Source of the DNA: Sinomicrobium soli
GTDB taxonomy: Bacteria; Bacteroidota; Bacteroidia; Flavobacteriales; Flavobacteriaceae
Assembly: GCF_003285545.1 (NCBI RefSeq)
Contig: NZ_QLNV01000006.1
Location: forward strand, 248,001-312,000
Reading direction: 5' to 3'
DNA: 64,000 nt
The notes beneath the pieces were generated by a model. The model did no database searches. It worked only from the letters and a program-made list of their open reading frames with translations, and was not told the DNA's origin. Shown here piece by piece: positions 24,280 to 32,490 of this stretch (within the stretch, counting starts at the first letter, position 1; every line of letters begins with the position of its first letter). A program made the translations under genes and the position numbers.

Positions 24280-25111
24280 AGCATATTCCTTTGCCCAGCA
24301 CGGGGAGGTTTACAGAATTCTGGAAAAGGTTTTTGCTGAACATGGAGTCAACTATTACCTGATAGGGGCCAATGCAAGGGATATTGCCCTGTACCGGGCG
24401 GGGGAAAGACCGATAAGGGCCACAGCTGACATTGATTTTGCTATAATGGTCCCGGACCATGATCGATACAATGCCATAAAACTGGAACTCAAAAAGTATG
24501 GATTTGATGATGTAGGACGAAATATGCCTTACCGGATGTTCCATGAAGGATCAAAGACGGTACTCGATCTGTTGCCGTTCGGGGGTATTGAGGAAAACAG
24601 GATGGTTTCCTTCCTGAATGAAAAGATAGAGCTTTCAGCAGTGGGGATGCAACAGGTGGCGGAAGACATTGAAATGTTTGAACATCCGGAAGGGTTCAGC
24701 ATACCCTTTAGCCCTGCACATGGCTTGGTAATCCTGAAGTTGATTGCCTGGTCCGAAAAACCGGAGATCCGGATGAAGGACCTGGGCGACACGGCGGAAA
24801 TCTTACGGATCGCCTGGGCACTATATGAACCGGAACTCTACCGGGAGAATGCCGAACATGCCGATCTGTTCGGGTTGGAAGATTTTGAAATGCATAGTGT
24901 TTCGGCACGGATTATGGGCCGGAAAATGCAGCGCATCCTGAAACTGGATCGGGACCTGGGTGATAAGATCAAAGGATTGTTAGAGAAAGAACTGGATGCA
25001 GAAACCGGGCCGCTGACTCTGGCCTTGGCCAAGGCATTGGATAAAGACCTCGCCTTCGCCAGAAAAATAGTCAGGGCCATGCAAACGGGCATTTTGGAAT
25101 TTGATGCATAA
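24254..25111 (+). CDS. abiEii: AbiEii/AbiGii-family nucleotidyltransferase toxin
   Basis: 285 aa. Nucleotidyltransferase (DUF1814-like) fold: IGANARDIAL helix in place of the G-S motif (38-47) and RATADIDFAI with Asp59-x-Asp61 as metal ligands. The C-terminal half (from about 150) is helical, LVILKLIAWSEKPEIRMKDLGD carrying the conserved Lys/Asp-rich motif of the family. AbiEii toxins are GTP-dependent nucleotidyltransferases that stall growth and cause phage abortive infection. Encoded directly after and overlapping AbiEi. Confidence 0.82.
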   Translation: MSTSNHSFKAYSFAQHGEVYRILEKVFAEHGVNYYLIGANARDIALYRAGERPIRATADIDFAIMVPDHDRYNAIKLELKKYGFDDVGRNMPYRMFHEGSKTVLDLLPFGGIEENRMVSFLNEKIELSAVGMQQVAEDIEMFEHPEGFSIPFSPAHGLVILKLIAWSEKPEIRMKDLGDTAEILRIAWALYEPELYRENAEHADLFGLEDFEMHSVSARIMGRKMQRILKLDRDLGDKIKGLLEKELDAETGPLTLALAKALDKDLAFARKIVRAMQTGILEFDA

Positions 25112-25285
25112 TCGAAATGGAACAATATGTTTAAGAACTTATTTTCAAACATGGAATTCACCAGTGGGACCGGGTTCTTTAAAGTGAACAAAAATGAGTT
25201 AATTGAAATAAACCAACTAAACGGCAACGGTCATTTTGGATATATTCTTATTACTGAACGCAAAATCTTCAGGAAACGCTTCAGG

Positions 25286-26566
25286 CTAAACTATTCTCAA
25301 ATGATCATATTTCGTTTCCGTGTATTCCAAGTTTTTCTTTGAACTCTTCAGTTTGGATTTTAATTGCATCATATCCTTGCTGATTTTCTTTTCAACGACC
25401 CTGGCATACTTCTGTGTAGTTGATAATTTGGTATGGCCCAACATTTTTGAAACCGTTTCAATGGGGACATCATTTAAAAGAGCTATCGTGGTTGCAAAAG
25501 TATGACGCGCCACATGGAAGGTGAGATTCTTATCAAAATTACATAGTTTGGCAATTTCCTTAAGATATTTATTAATCTTTTGGTCACTGAATACCTGTAA
25601 TAGTGAATAGTTATTTTCAGCAGATGGATAATCGGCATATTTTTCAAGAATTTCTTTAGCTTCATCCAACAACGGCAGCTTAACAGGAGTCTTAGATTTC
25701 TGGCGTCTAACCATAATCCATTCTTCTCCATCTATTCCATTGACGATGTCCTTTTTTTTCAAATTCTTCACCTCAATATAACAAAGCCCTGTATAGCAGG
25801 AGAAAACAAATATATCCCGTACCAAGCACATGCTTTTATTTGAAATAGTAAGCATGACCATTGAATCAAGTTCAAACTGTTCCAGAAATGGGCAATCAAA
25901 CTCTTCATACTTCAGCTGGTACAAGGCAAACGGGTTTGTCTTGATCCACCCGTGTTTCAAGGCTAAGGTGGTCATCTTTTGCAAGCGTTCGAGGTGTTTC
26001 ATAATCCCATTGTTGTTGAGTGGTTGGCCTTCCCGTAATGGGGGACAAGTGCGGAGATAATCTTCAAAGTTTACTATGAATGTATAACCTACCTGGACCA
26101 GTGGAATATCTTTTGACTTATATTGCTTTTTTATAAATCGCTCGACATACTTTTCCGTGGCACCATAATTCCCCCTCGTACCAGGCGCCAGTTTCTTCAG
26201 TTCATGCTCCTTATGATACTTTAGAAGTTCCTTAACAGTCGTAACAGCTCTGTCCTTCCCCAGGTAGCGGGCCTTAATGGCCTGTGCTGTTATTGGTCTT
26301 TCTTCATTCTTTAATTCCTTATAAGCCTTTTTAATTTGGGAAACGATCAAATCAAGATTGTCGTTGAGGAATTTTGCTTTTTCTTTCCGTTTCTTTACCC
26401 TGGTTGCTTTGGTACACCAATGTTGTTCAAGGACGGCTTCCTTGGTACTGATGTCGGCATAAAGGCTGTTTATCCAGATACGTGCATAGATCGGGATCGT
26501 TCGATCTTTTCTGATGGCGGTTTTTTTCAACCAGAAGTGAACATTGAATGTGTGTGTAATTGTCAT
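25286..26566 (-). CDS. int: Tyrosine recombinase (integrase) of the element
   Basis: 426 aa from ATG 26566 (the preceding GTG is rejected). Arm-type N-terminal domain (KKTAIRKDRTIPIYARIWING-like start), SAM-like core-binding domain (about 105-200), and catalytic domain with HVARH (His/Arg II), LGHTKLSTTQKYARV (His/Trp position and the Tyr nucleophile). The first catalytic arginine is replaced: TGLCYIEV has Cys where TGLR is usual, as also seen in CTnDOT-type integrases of Bacteroidota. It sits 230 bp from the 3' end of tRNA-Tyr, the likely attachment site. Probably catalyses integration and, with an excisionase not seen here, excision. Confidence 0.93.
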   Translation of the reverse strand: MTITHTFNVHFWLKKTAIRKDRTIPIYARIWINSLYADISTKEAVLEQHWCTKATRVKKRKEKAKFLNDNLDLIVSQIKKAYKELKNEERPITAQAIKARYLGKDRAVTTVKELLKYHKEHELKKLAPGTRGNYGATEKYVERFIKKQYKSKDIPLVQVGYTFIVNFEDYLRTCPPLREGQPLNNNGIMKHLERLQKMTTLALKHGWIKTNPFALYQLKYEEFDCPFLEQFELDSMVMLTISNKSMCLVRDIFVFSCYTGLCYIEVKNLKKKDIVNGIDGEEWIMVRRQKSKTPVKLPLLDEAKEILEKYADYPSAENNYSLLQVFSDQKINKYLKEIAKLCNFDKNLTFHVARHTFATTIALLNDVPIETVSKMLGHTKLSTTQKYARVVEKKISKDMMQLKSKLKSSKKNLEYTETKYDHLRIV

Positions 26567-26568
26567 CA

Positions 26569-26694
26569 CTTTCGTTTTAGATTGGAAAATCAGTTAAAAC
26601 GAAAGCCAAATCGCCTCGAAAGTCAAATACGGGCCTTGAACTGTAAATTTAGGAATTTATCTCCTAAACTAAATAGGACATCAAATAGGACATC
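26569..26694. promoter_or_regulatory. Integrase control region with arm-type-like repeats
   Basis: Dense repeats between int and the tRNA: an 11-bp inverted repeat CTTTCGTTTTA/TAAAACGAAAG (26569-26579/26595-26605) right before the int ATG; a direct repeat CGAAAGYCAAAT (26600-26611, 26617-26628); an inverted repeat TTTAGGA/TCCTAAA (26648-26654/26662-26668); and a tandem duplication AAATAGGACATC (26671-26682, 26683-26694). Direct repeats here fit integrase arm sites; the palindrome fits int autoregulation. Confidence 0.5.
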
Positions 26695-26723
26695 AATGAA
26701 TACGCTTTTAAATGGATACAAAA

Positions 26724-26754
26724 AAAACCAGTGAAAATACATTTCACTGGTTTT
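26724..26754. terminator. Bidirectional terminator between tRNA-Tyr and int
   Basis: AAAACCAGTGAAA (26724-26736) pairs perfectly with TTTCACTGGTTTT (26742-26754), flanked by A- and T-runs on both sides. It would end tRNA transcription before the integrase gene. Confidence 0.8.
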
Positions 26755-26797
26755 CATTTATTTACGTATTAAAAGTTTAATTTTAATACCCTATAAG

Positions 26798-26879
26798 TGG
26801 GGAGAGCAGGATTCGAACCTGCGAAGGTAAAACCAACAGATTTACAGTCTGTCCTCGTTGGCCGCTTGAGTATCTCCCC
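26798..26879 (-). tRNA. tRNA-Tyr (anticodon GUA)
   Basis: 82 nt class II tRNA with a long variable arm. Acceptor stem GGGGAGA/TCTCCCC, discriminator A, T-arm GGTTCGAATCC, anticodon GTA at 26843-26845 (complement), no encoded CCA. The tyrosine recombinase and the element lie at its 3' side, so its 3' part is the probable attachment site. Confidence 0.95.
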
Positions 26880-26919
26880 TAAGCTTTTGTCATGTAGTAT
26901 ACCCGGTAAACGAGCGGTG

Positions 26920-26949
26920 CAAATATAGGATTGTTTTGCTTTTGTACAA
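26920..26949 (-). promoter_or_regulatory. tRNA-Tyr promoter
   Basis: On the minus strand TATATTTG (26927-26920) matches the Bacteroidota -7 consensus TAnnTTTG, with TTG (26949-26947) 19 bp upstream as the -33 element. Located 40-70 bp before the mature tRNA. Confidence 0.7.
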
Positions 26950-27010
26950 GTAAAAATTTCAGGAAGTTCGGGGATGAAATTACAACTATCTGAAGGTGTT
27001 GGTTTTGGGC

Positions 27011-27937
27011 TTATTGACGGATTGGGCCCTCGTCAGAGATCCGGGTAATAATCTCGGAAGGCTCCGATTGGAAATCTACCCGGAGGGTACCGGGCTGTTT
27101 TCTGAACCAGGTGAGCTGCCGTTTGGCGAACCTCCGGGTGTTCTTTTTGATTTCTTCTACGGCAAATTCCAGTTCGCAATCTCCTTCCAGGTAACGGAAC
27201 AATTCCTTGTACCCTACGGTCTGAAGTGCATTCAGGTGCTGGTGGGGGAGCAGGGCTTTAGCTTCTTCCAGCAAACCGTTCTGCATCATGAGGTCTACCC
27301 GGCGGTTGATCCGGTCGTAGATTACCTGCCGTTCTGCATCCGGTGTTATGGAAAGGGTGTTGAAAGGGCGGGATTGTTTTTTCCCCTTGAGAAAGGAAGA
27401 ATACGGTTTTCCGGTGCCCTTGCTTATTTCCAGGGCGCGGATCACGCGTTGCGGGTTATGGAGGTCTACCTGTTGGTAATACAGGGGGTCCAGTGCCTTC
27501 AATTCCTGCTGTAATGCGGTAATTCCTTCTTTGCGGAGCGTAGTGTTCAGCGCATCTCTCAGGGCTGGGGATACTTCCGGGAAATCGTCGAGCCCGTACA
27601 GTACGGCATTGACATAAAGACCGCTGCCCCCGGCCATAATAACCGTATCGTGTTCCTGGAAGAGGTCTTTCAGGAGCGCTATGGCATCCTGTTCAAAATC
27701 GCCTACGGTGTAGGTTTCGAATATGCTTTTGTGCTGGATAAAATAATGGGGGACTGCAGCGAGCTCTTCCGGTGAAGGAACTGCGGTACCTATGGACATT
27801 TCCCTGTAAAACTGCCTGGAGTCTGCAGACAGGACTACGGTCTTGAAATGCCTGGCCAGTTGAATGGCCAGTGCGGTCTTGCCTATGGCCGTAGGCCCTA
27901 CAACGCTGATCAGGTATTTACTGTTTTCCGGTTCCAA
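27011..27937 (-). CDS. miaA: tRNA dimethylallyltransferase
   Basis: 308 aa. Adds a dimethylallyl group to A37 of tRNAs reading UNN codons, including the tRNA-Tyr encoded next door. P-loop GPTAIGKT (about 14-21), SADSRQFY, TAVPSPEEL and the GGSGLYV motif, then RVIRALE and the C-terminal RRFAKRQLTWFR segment. Start is TTG at 27937: no ATG occurs before residue 47 and the P-loop requires this start. Follows the ion-channel gene by 20 bp on the same strand. Confidence 0.95.
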   Translation of the reverse strand: MEPENSKYLISVVGPTAIGKTALAIQLARHFKTVVLSADSRQFYREMSIGTAVPSPEELAAVPHYFIQHKSIFETYTVGDFEQDAIALLKDLFQEHDTVIMAGGSGLYVNAVLYGLDDFPEVSPALRDALNTTLRKEGITALQQELKALDPLYYQQVDLHNPQRVIRALEISKGTGKPYSSFLKGKKQSRPFNTLSITPDAERQVIYDRINRRVDLMMQNGLLEEAKALLPHQHLNALQTVGYKELFRYLEGDCELEFAVEEIKKNTRRFAKRQLTWFRKQPGTLRVDFQSEPSEIITRISDEGPIRQ

Positions 27938-27957
27938 GTTCGAATAAGAGATAAAAA

Positions 27958-28845
27958 TTAATCTTCCCCTCCGTTATCCTGTCCGGGAAGGGCAGGGAGT
28001 TCTTTTCCGCAGTGATAGCAATACCTCGCCTGCGGTATATAGTTTGGGGTCTGGCATTGGGTACATATTCTGCCTCCTGCCTTAAGGGCCTTTTCATGCT
28101 CTTCCCTTTCGCGTTTTGACTTGGCGTATTCCACTGTTACGATACCGGTAGGAACGGCTATGATACCGTAACCGAGGATCATGATGAGCACGGCGATAAG
28201 CTGTCCCAGCTCCGACTGCGGGGCGATATCCCCGTATCCCACGGTGGTCAGGGTAACGATGGTCCAGTATATACTCCTGGGAATACTGGTGAAACCGCTG
28301 TTGTGGTCCTGTTCGATAATAAACATTAACGAGCCGATAACCACAGAGATAATGAGCACCGTATACAGGAACACCACGATCTTTGTCCTGCTCGCGGTAA
28401 GTGCTTCCCTGAGCTGTGAAGCTTCCCCGATAAAACGCATCAGCTGAAGGATACGGAATACCCTTAGCAGTCTCAGCGATCTTATGGTAGCCAGCACGTG
28501 AGTGTTTATAAAGAAAAAGGACAGGTACATGGGCAGTATGGAAATGAGATCGATAATCCCGTAAAAACTGAAGATGTAATTCCATGATTTTTTGACGGTT
28601 ATGATCCTGAGAATATACTCAATGGTAAAGATGATGGTGATAACCCATTCCAGGATCATGAGAAGGTTGTGATACTTGCTGTCTATCTCCTCGATACTTT
28701 CGAACATGACCACGAAAATGCTGAGTATGATAAGAATGAGAATGCAGATATCAAACAGCCTCCCTGCAGGAGTATTCACCCCATATATAATGATATGGGT
28801 CTTCTGTTTCCATATCTCGTATCTGGATTTTATTTTCTCTCTCAC
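27958..28845 (-). CDS. Voltage-gated-type potassium channel with C-terminal zinc ribbon
   Basis: 295 aa inner-membrane ion channel. Six hydrophobic segments; S4 is rich in arginine (RSLRLLRVFRILQLMRF, about 122-138), the pore has the K+ filter TVGYGD (201-206). After S6 a short coiled coil leads to a zinc ribbon with two Cys-x-x-Cys pairs (CTQC, CYHC) near residues 260-280. Start is GTG at 28845. The ribbon is unusual for a channel and could be a cytosolic sensor or assembly domain. Confidence 0.88.
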   Translation of the reverse strand: MREKIKSRYEIWKQKTHIIIYGVNTPAGRLFDICILILIILSIFVVMFESIEEIDSKYHNLLMILEWVITIIFTIEYILRIITVKKSWNYIFSFYGIIDLISILPMYLSFFFINTHVLATIRSLRLLRVFRILQLMRFIGEASQLREALTASRTKIVVFLYTVLIISVVIGSLMFIIEQDHNSGFTSIPRSIYWTIVTLTTVGYGDIAPQSELGQLIAVLIMILGYGIIAVPTGIVTVEYAKSKREREEHEKALKAGGRICTQCQTPNYIPQARYCYHCGKELPALPGQDNGGED

Positions 28846-28913
28846 GGTTTTCCGAAAGTAAGTTTGTGATGTGTAAGTATTTCCGGTATAAATATAAGAG
28901 TTAAATTCGGCAA

Positions 28914-30329
28914 TTAAGAATTTGTGCCCCCATGATTGCCCGGTTTCCCCGGAGTATCGAATTCTACGATCTTATACCCGTTGTTCTTTCTGAGAAAAGA
29001 CTGTATGATATGCCGTGCGTCTGCCGTGTTTTCCATAGGGGTGAGCACCTTTTTCAGAATCTCGATATTGTTTACCTGGTAGTTTAGGTCAAAGAATGCA
29101 ATTCCTTTAAAAACAGACTCTTCTATCATAACAACGCTGCGTTCTCCGGTACTCCGCCCCTTGTCGATGATAAGCATATTGTCGTGAGGATAACTGTATT
29201 TCTCCAGTGCATTCCGCACCCTTTGATTATAGCTTTCTGCCGGTTCCCGGCCCACGCATGCTCCGCGACACTGCTGTACCGTGTAGTTATGGCAGTGTTT
29301 CCGGGCTTCGGATATGCCTGTGAGTTTCGGGCATAATCCGTATTCTTCGGTCATTTTGTAGAGCAGGGTCCGGGCTTCATGTACGGAAGTGAAGGTCATT
29401 ACCGCGGATTGATGCTTTTTCTGGCGTTTCCCGGTACTGTCGATATAGAGGTTCAGGTATCCTTTTTCGTCCGTCCCGCAATACAGTCCGAAGGAAAACA
29501 GGGGAAACCGGTATTGCGGATTGTATTTCGGCCTGTTTTTCCTGATCTCATCGTGCTCCTTGAGGGACGCGATAAGCACACTTCCGGTTTCTTCATAGGT
29601 CACGGCACTGACTTCCTGCTGGATGAGCTTCGACCTCTTTCCGGTGCGTGTAAACTGTTTGTTGACCTTGTTCCTTATATTCTTGCTTTTTTCAATAAAG
29701 ACAATGTTGCCGTCCTTGCGGTGTACGTAATATACTCCTGTGGTTTCGGGAAGTTCTTCCACGATATGCAGCAGTTTGGGAGACAGTGTCCCCGTATCTT
29801 CAGATTTGATACTTTCCCTTACGATGGTCTTGGACTGGTCTTTGGCCAGCAACAGCTTAAAAAGCTTTACGGTAGCCTGGGCATCGCCATTGGCCCTGTG
29901 CCTGTCGCTTACCGGGATCCCGAGAGAGCGGACCAGTTTTCCCAGGCTATACGATCCGGCTTCGGGTATCAGTTTCTGAGAAAGTTCTACCGTACAGAGT
30001 GTTTTCCGCTTGTAGTCGAACCCCAGTCGCTGAAATTCGGTACGGAGTATGCGATAGTCGAACTGGGCGTTATGAGCTACTATGGTACAGTTTTCGGTGA
30101 TCTCGACAATGCGTTTTGCCACCTCGTAAAATTTCGGGGCAGACCGCAGCATGGCATTGTTTATCCCGGTCAGGTTTACCACAAAGGGCTGTATTTCCTT
30201 TTCGGGGTTTATCAGACTGATAAAACGGTCCGTAACCTTGTGTCCGTCAAACCTGTGTATGGCTATTTCGGTAATCCCCTCTTCATTGTATTGACCTCCT
30301 GTCGTTTCGATGTCTAATATTGCGTACAT
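28914..30329 (-). CDS. DEDDh exonuclease fused to a GIY-YIG nuclease domain
   Basis: 471 aa. N-terminal DnaQ-like 3'-5' exonuclease: DIETTG (6-11), HNAQFD, and HRANGDAQAT with His and Asp of the DEDDh set. Residues about 200-290 are a UvrC-like GIY-YIG domain (TGVYYVHRKDGN...KSKNIRNKV); the rest resembles the Cys-containing tail of such fusions (HCHNYTVQQCRGACVG). This architecture is common in Bacteroidota and is usually annotated as DNA polymerase III epsilon-like/excinuclease Cho-like. Presumed DNA repair role in the cytosol. 62 bp downstream of the YggS-type gene. Confidence 0.87.
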   Translation of the reverse strand: MYAILDIETTGGQYNEEGITEIAIHRFDGHKVTDRFISLINPEKEIQPFVVNLTGINNAMLRSAPKFYEVAKRIVEITENCTIVAHNAQFDYRILRTEFQRLGFDYKRKTLCTVELSQKLIPEAGSYSLGKLVRSLGIPVSDRHRANGDAQATVKLFKLLLAKDQSKTIVRESIKSEDTGTLSPKLLHIVEELPETTGVYYVHRKDGNIVFIEKSKNIRNKVNKQFTRTGKRSKLIQQEVSAVTYEETGSVLIASLKEHDEIRKNRPKYNPQYRFPLFSFGLYCGTDEKGYLNLYIDSTGKRQKKHQSAVMTFTSVHEARTLLYKMTEEYGLCPKLTGISEARKHCHNYTVQQCRGACVGREPAESYNQRVRNALEKYSYPHDNMLIIDKGRSTGERSVVMIEESVFKGIAFFDLNYQVNNIEILKKVLTPMENTADARHIIQSFLRKNNGYKIVEFDTPGKPGNHGGTNS

Positions 30330-30391
30330 ATATCCCTGATCCGCAGAACCCGTCCGTTTTCCCCTCGTGGGCGGAGGTGTTCTGAAAAAAT

Positions 30392-31051
30392 TTAATGATA
30401 GTTCCTCGCCCCAAATATACTACTTCCTATCCGAACCATGGTACTGCCGCAATCTATTGCGATCCTGTAATCACCGCTCATCCCCATGGAAAGGACCTGT
30501 ATTTCAGGAGATAAGGAAGACGATTTGTCGAACAGTTTTTTCAGGCCGGAAAACTCTTTTCTCACCTGTGCTTCATTATCCGTAAAAGTAGCCATACCCA
30601 TAAGCCCGACCACCTTTACATGGGTCAAAGTATGGAGTTCTTCCGACCGGAGCAGCTCCAGTACCTCGTTTTCGTCCATTCCGAACTTGGTCTCTTCCTC
30701 GGCGATGTGCACCTGCAGGAGACAGGAAATGCTCCGGTGGTATTTTGCGGCCTGCTTGTTGATCTCCCTGAGGAGTTTCAGGCTGTCTACCCCGTGAACC
30801 AGGGAGACGTATTCGGCCATGTATTTTACCTTGTTCCGCTGGACATGCCCTATCATGTGCCATTCGGTATCTTCGGGCATCTGCTGCCACTTTCCTGTCA
30901 TTTCCTGTATCTTGTTTTCCCCGAAAATACGCTGTCCCGCCCTATAAGCTTCCATCAGGTCTGCGACCGGTTTGGTTTTGGATACGGCAACCAGGCTTAC
31001 ATGCCCGGGAAGCTCCTCTTTAATCGCTTTCAGATTTTCAGATATACTCAT
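30392..31051 (-). CDS. YggS/PLPBP-family PLP homeostasis protein
   Basis: 219 aa from ATG 31051, chosen because family members begin MSI-x-NL; a TTG at 31087 would add 12 residues. Alanine-racemase-like TIM barrel without the second domain. PLP lysine K25 (VAVSKTKP), FGENKIQEM, WHMIGHVQRNKVK, LSMGMSGDY and STMVRIGSSIFG are all family hallmarks. Buffers cytosolic pyridoxal phosphate and affects amino acid balance; no catalytic reaction is known. Lies in a minus-strand series with DUF1015 (51 bp upstream). Confidence 0.95.
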   Translation of the reverse strand: MSISENLKAIKEELPGHVSLVAVSKTKPVADLMEAYRAGQRIFGENKIQEMTGKWQQMPEDTEWHMIGHVQRNKVKYMAEYVSLVHGVDSLKLLREINKQAAKYHRSISCLLQVHIAEEETKFGMDENEVLELLRSEELHTLTHVKVVGLMGMATFTDNEAQVRKEFSGLKKLFDKSSSLSPEIQVLSMGMSGDYRIAIDCGSTMVRIGSSIFGARNYH

Positions 31052-31102
31052 CATTCCTTGATTCAGATAAAATTTAAAATTTGTCAATACCCCCGGAGCA
31101 TC

Positions 31103-32347
31103 TCAAATCTCACTTAGTGAGTAAATGGTCAGACCGCTTCTTAGTTTCGGTTCGATAAATGTGCTTTTAGGAGGCATTTTCAATCCTGCATCGGCCGTGG
31201 CCCTGATCTCATCCATGGTAAGGGGGAGCATCCCGAAACCTACGGTGTATTTTCCCTTGTCTATCTGTGTCTTCATGTCAACGATATTGTTTTTCCCGCT
31301 GCCATAGCCTATCCGGTTGTCGTTCCGGAGGTCCGCTATCCCCAATACCGGTTTCAGGATGGTATCGTACAGTAACTGCGGATCCAGAGTACTCAGCACA
31401 TCCCCGAAACGATACGCGGTCTTTCTCAGGTAGAGGGAGTAGAACTCTCCGTCGAGATACATGGTAAAATGGTGTTTTTTTGAGGGTTTATACCATTCCG
31501 TATCCCGGTCCTCTATACGGTAATACTCATCGAGCCTGATCAGGAAATCCTCTTTTGAAAGCCCGTTGAGCCCCTTGACCATACGGTTGAATTCATATAT
31601 CCTGAGGGAAGATTCCGGTATAAAATATCCCATAAAGAAATTATAGGGCTCTTTCCCGGTATGGTGAGGATTAATTTGTTGCCTGCGTTCTGCGAGGAGG
31701 ACCGATGAGGCCGTCCTGTGATGCCCGTCGGCGATGTAGATACTTTTCATCGCGGAAAATTCGTTCCGGACCGCTGCTATTTTTTCAGGGTTCGACAGCT
31801 TCCACAGGTAATGGGTTATCCTGTCTGTGGTGGTGAATTCGTATTCGGGAACGGCCGCGGTCACTTCGGCAATGACTTTTTCGAGGGGTGCGCTGTCAGG
31901 ATAGGTAAGCAATACAGGCTCAGAGTTGAACCCCACCGTATCCAGGTACTCCATAAACAGTTCTTCCCGCGTCCTGATGGTTTCTTCGTGTTTTTTGATC
32001 ACGTCATTTTTGTAATCATCCACACTTGCACCTCCCAGAAAACCACAGAAAACATGTTTCCTGGTTTTTTGTTTATAGATGTACAGTGAAGGTGTTTCAT
32101 CCCGGATAAAAATTTCCTCTTCCCTGAATTCCAGGTACCTGTTCCGCACCAGCCTGAACCGGTCCTCACCCGAAACCTCCCGGTGAAACTTATATCCGGG
32201 ATTAACGATATGCAGGAAAGAGTAGGGGTTATACCTGAGCCTGGCTTCCCGTTCTTTTTTGGAATAACTCTCATACGACCTCGACGCTACCAGTCCCACC
32301 TTGTCCCTGGAAGGCCGTACGGCCCTGAAAGGTTGAATTAATGCCAT
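31103..32347 (-). CDS. DUF1015-family protein
   Basis: 414 aa, full length for DUF1015, starting IQPFRAVRPSRDKVGLVASRSYESYS. Other family hallmarks: IYKQ, GFLGGASVDDY, KKHEETIRTREE, YIADGHHRTASSVLLAER (a conserved His pair and Arg, about residues 204-221) and the end segment GFGMLPLTMDEI. The conserved histidines suggest a metal or phosphate site, but no function is established. Soluble. Sits between the hydroxyacyl-CoA dehydrogenase gene and yggS on the same strand. Confidence 0.9.
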   Translation of the reverse strand: MALIQPFRAVRPSRDKVGLVASRSYESYSKKEREARLRYNPYSFLHIVNPGYKFHREVSGEDRFRLVRNRYLEFREEEIFIRDETPSLYIYKQKTRKHVFCGFLGGASVDDYKNDVIKKHEETIRTREELFMEYLDTVGFNSEPVLLTYPDSAPLEKVIAEVTAAVPEYEFTTTDRITHYLWKLSNPEKIAAVRNEFSAMKSIYIADGHHRTASSVLLAERRQQINPHHTGKEPYNFFMGYFIPESSLRIYEFNRMVKGLNGLSKEDFLIRLDEYYRIEDRDTEWYKPSKKHHFTMYLDGEFYSLYLRKTAYRFGDVLSTLDPQLLYDTILKPVLGIADLRNDNRIGYGSGKNNIVDMKTQIDKGKYTVGFGMLPLTMDEIRATADAGLKMPPKSTFIEPKLRSGLTIYSLSEI

Positions 32348-32468
32348 GCGCTGTTCTCTTTTTTACGAGGGGCAAATGTGGCCCCTGTGTTGTTTATTGT
32401 TGTTGTTGCGGCAATGCGCGGGAGGTACATTGTTCGAATATCCGTAATTTTTATATGTGTGATATGTG

Positions 32469-32490
32469 GAGACGCAAAATATTGCGTCTC
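32469..32490. repeat. GAGACGCAA hairpin after the dehydrogenase gene
   Basis: GAGACGCAA (32469-32477) and TTGCGTCTC (32482-32490) with a 4-nt loop. The right arm ends in the dehydrogenase stop codon. I recall similar GAGACGC hairpins scattered in many bacterial genomes; here it may slow or end transcription. Confidence 0.55.

Noticed and set aside
25127-25342. 71-aa plus-strand frame after abiEii
   Set aside because: It runs into the 3' end of the integrase gene on the other strand, has no recognisable domain and its second half is antisense to int. Probably chance, or at best a gene fragment.
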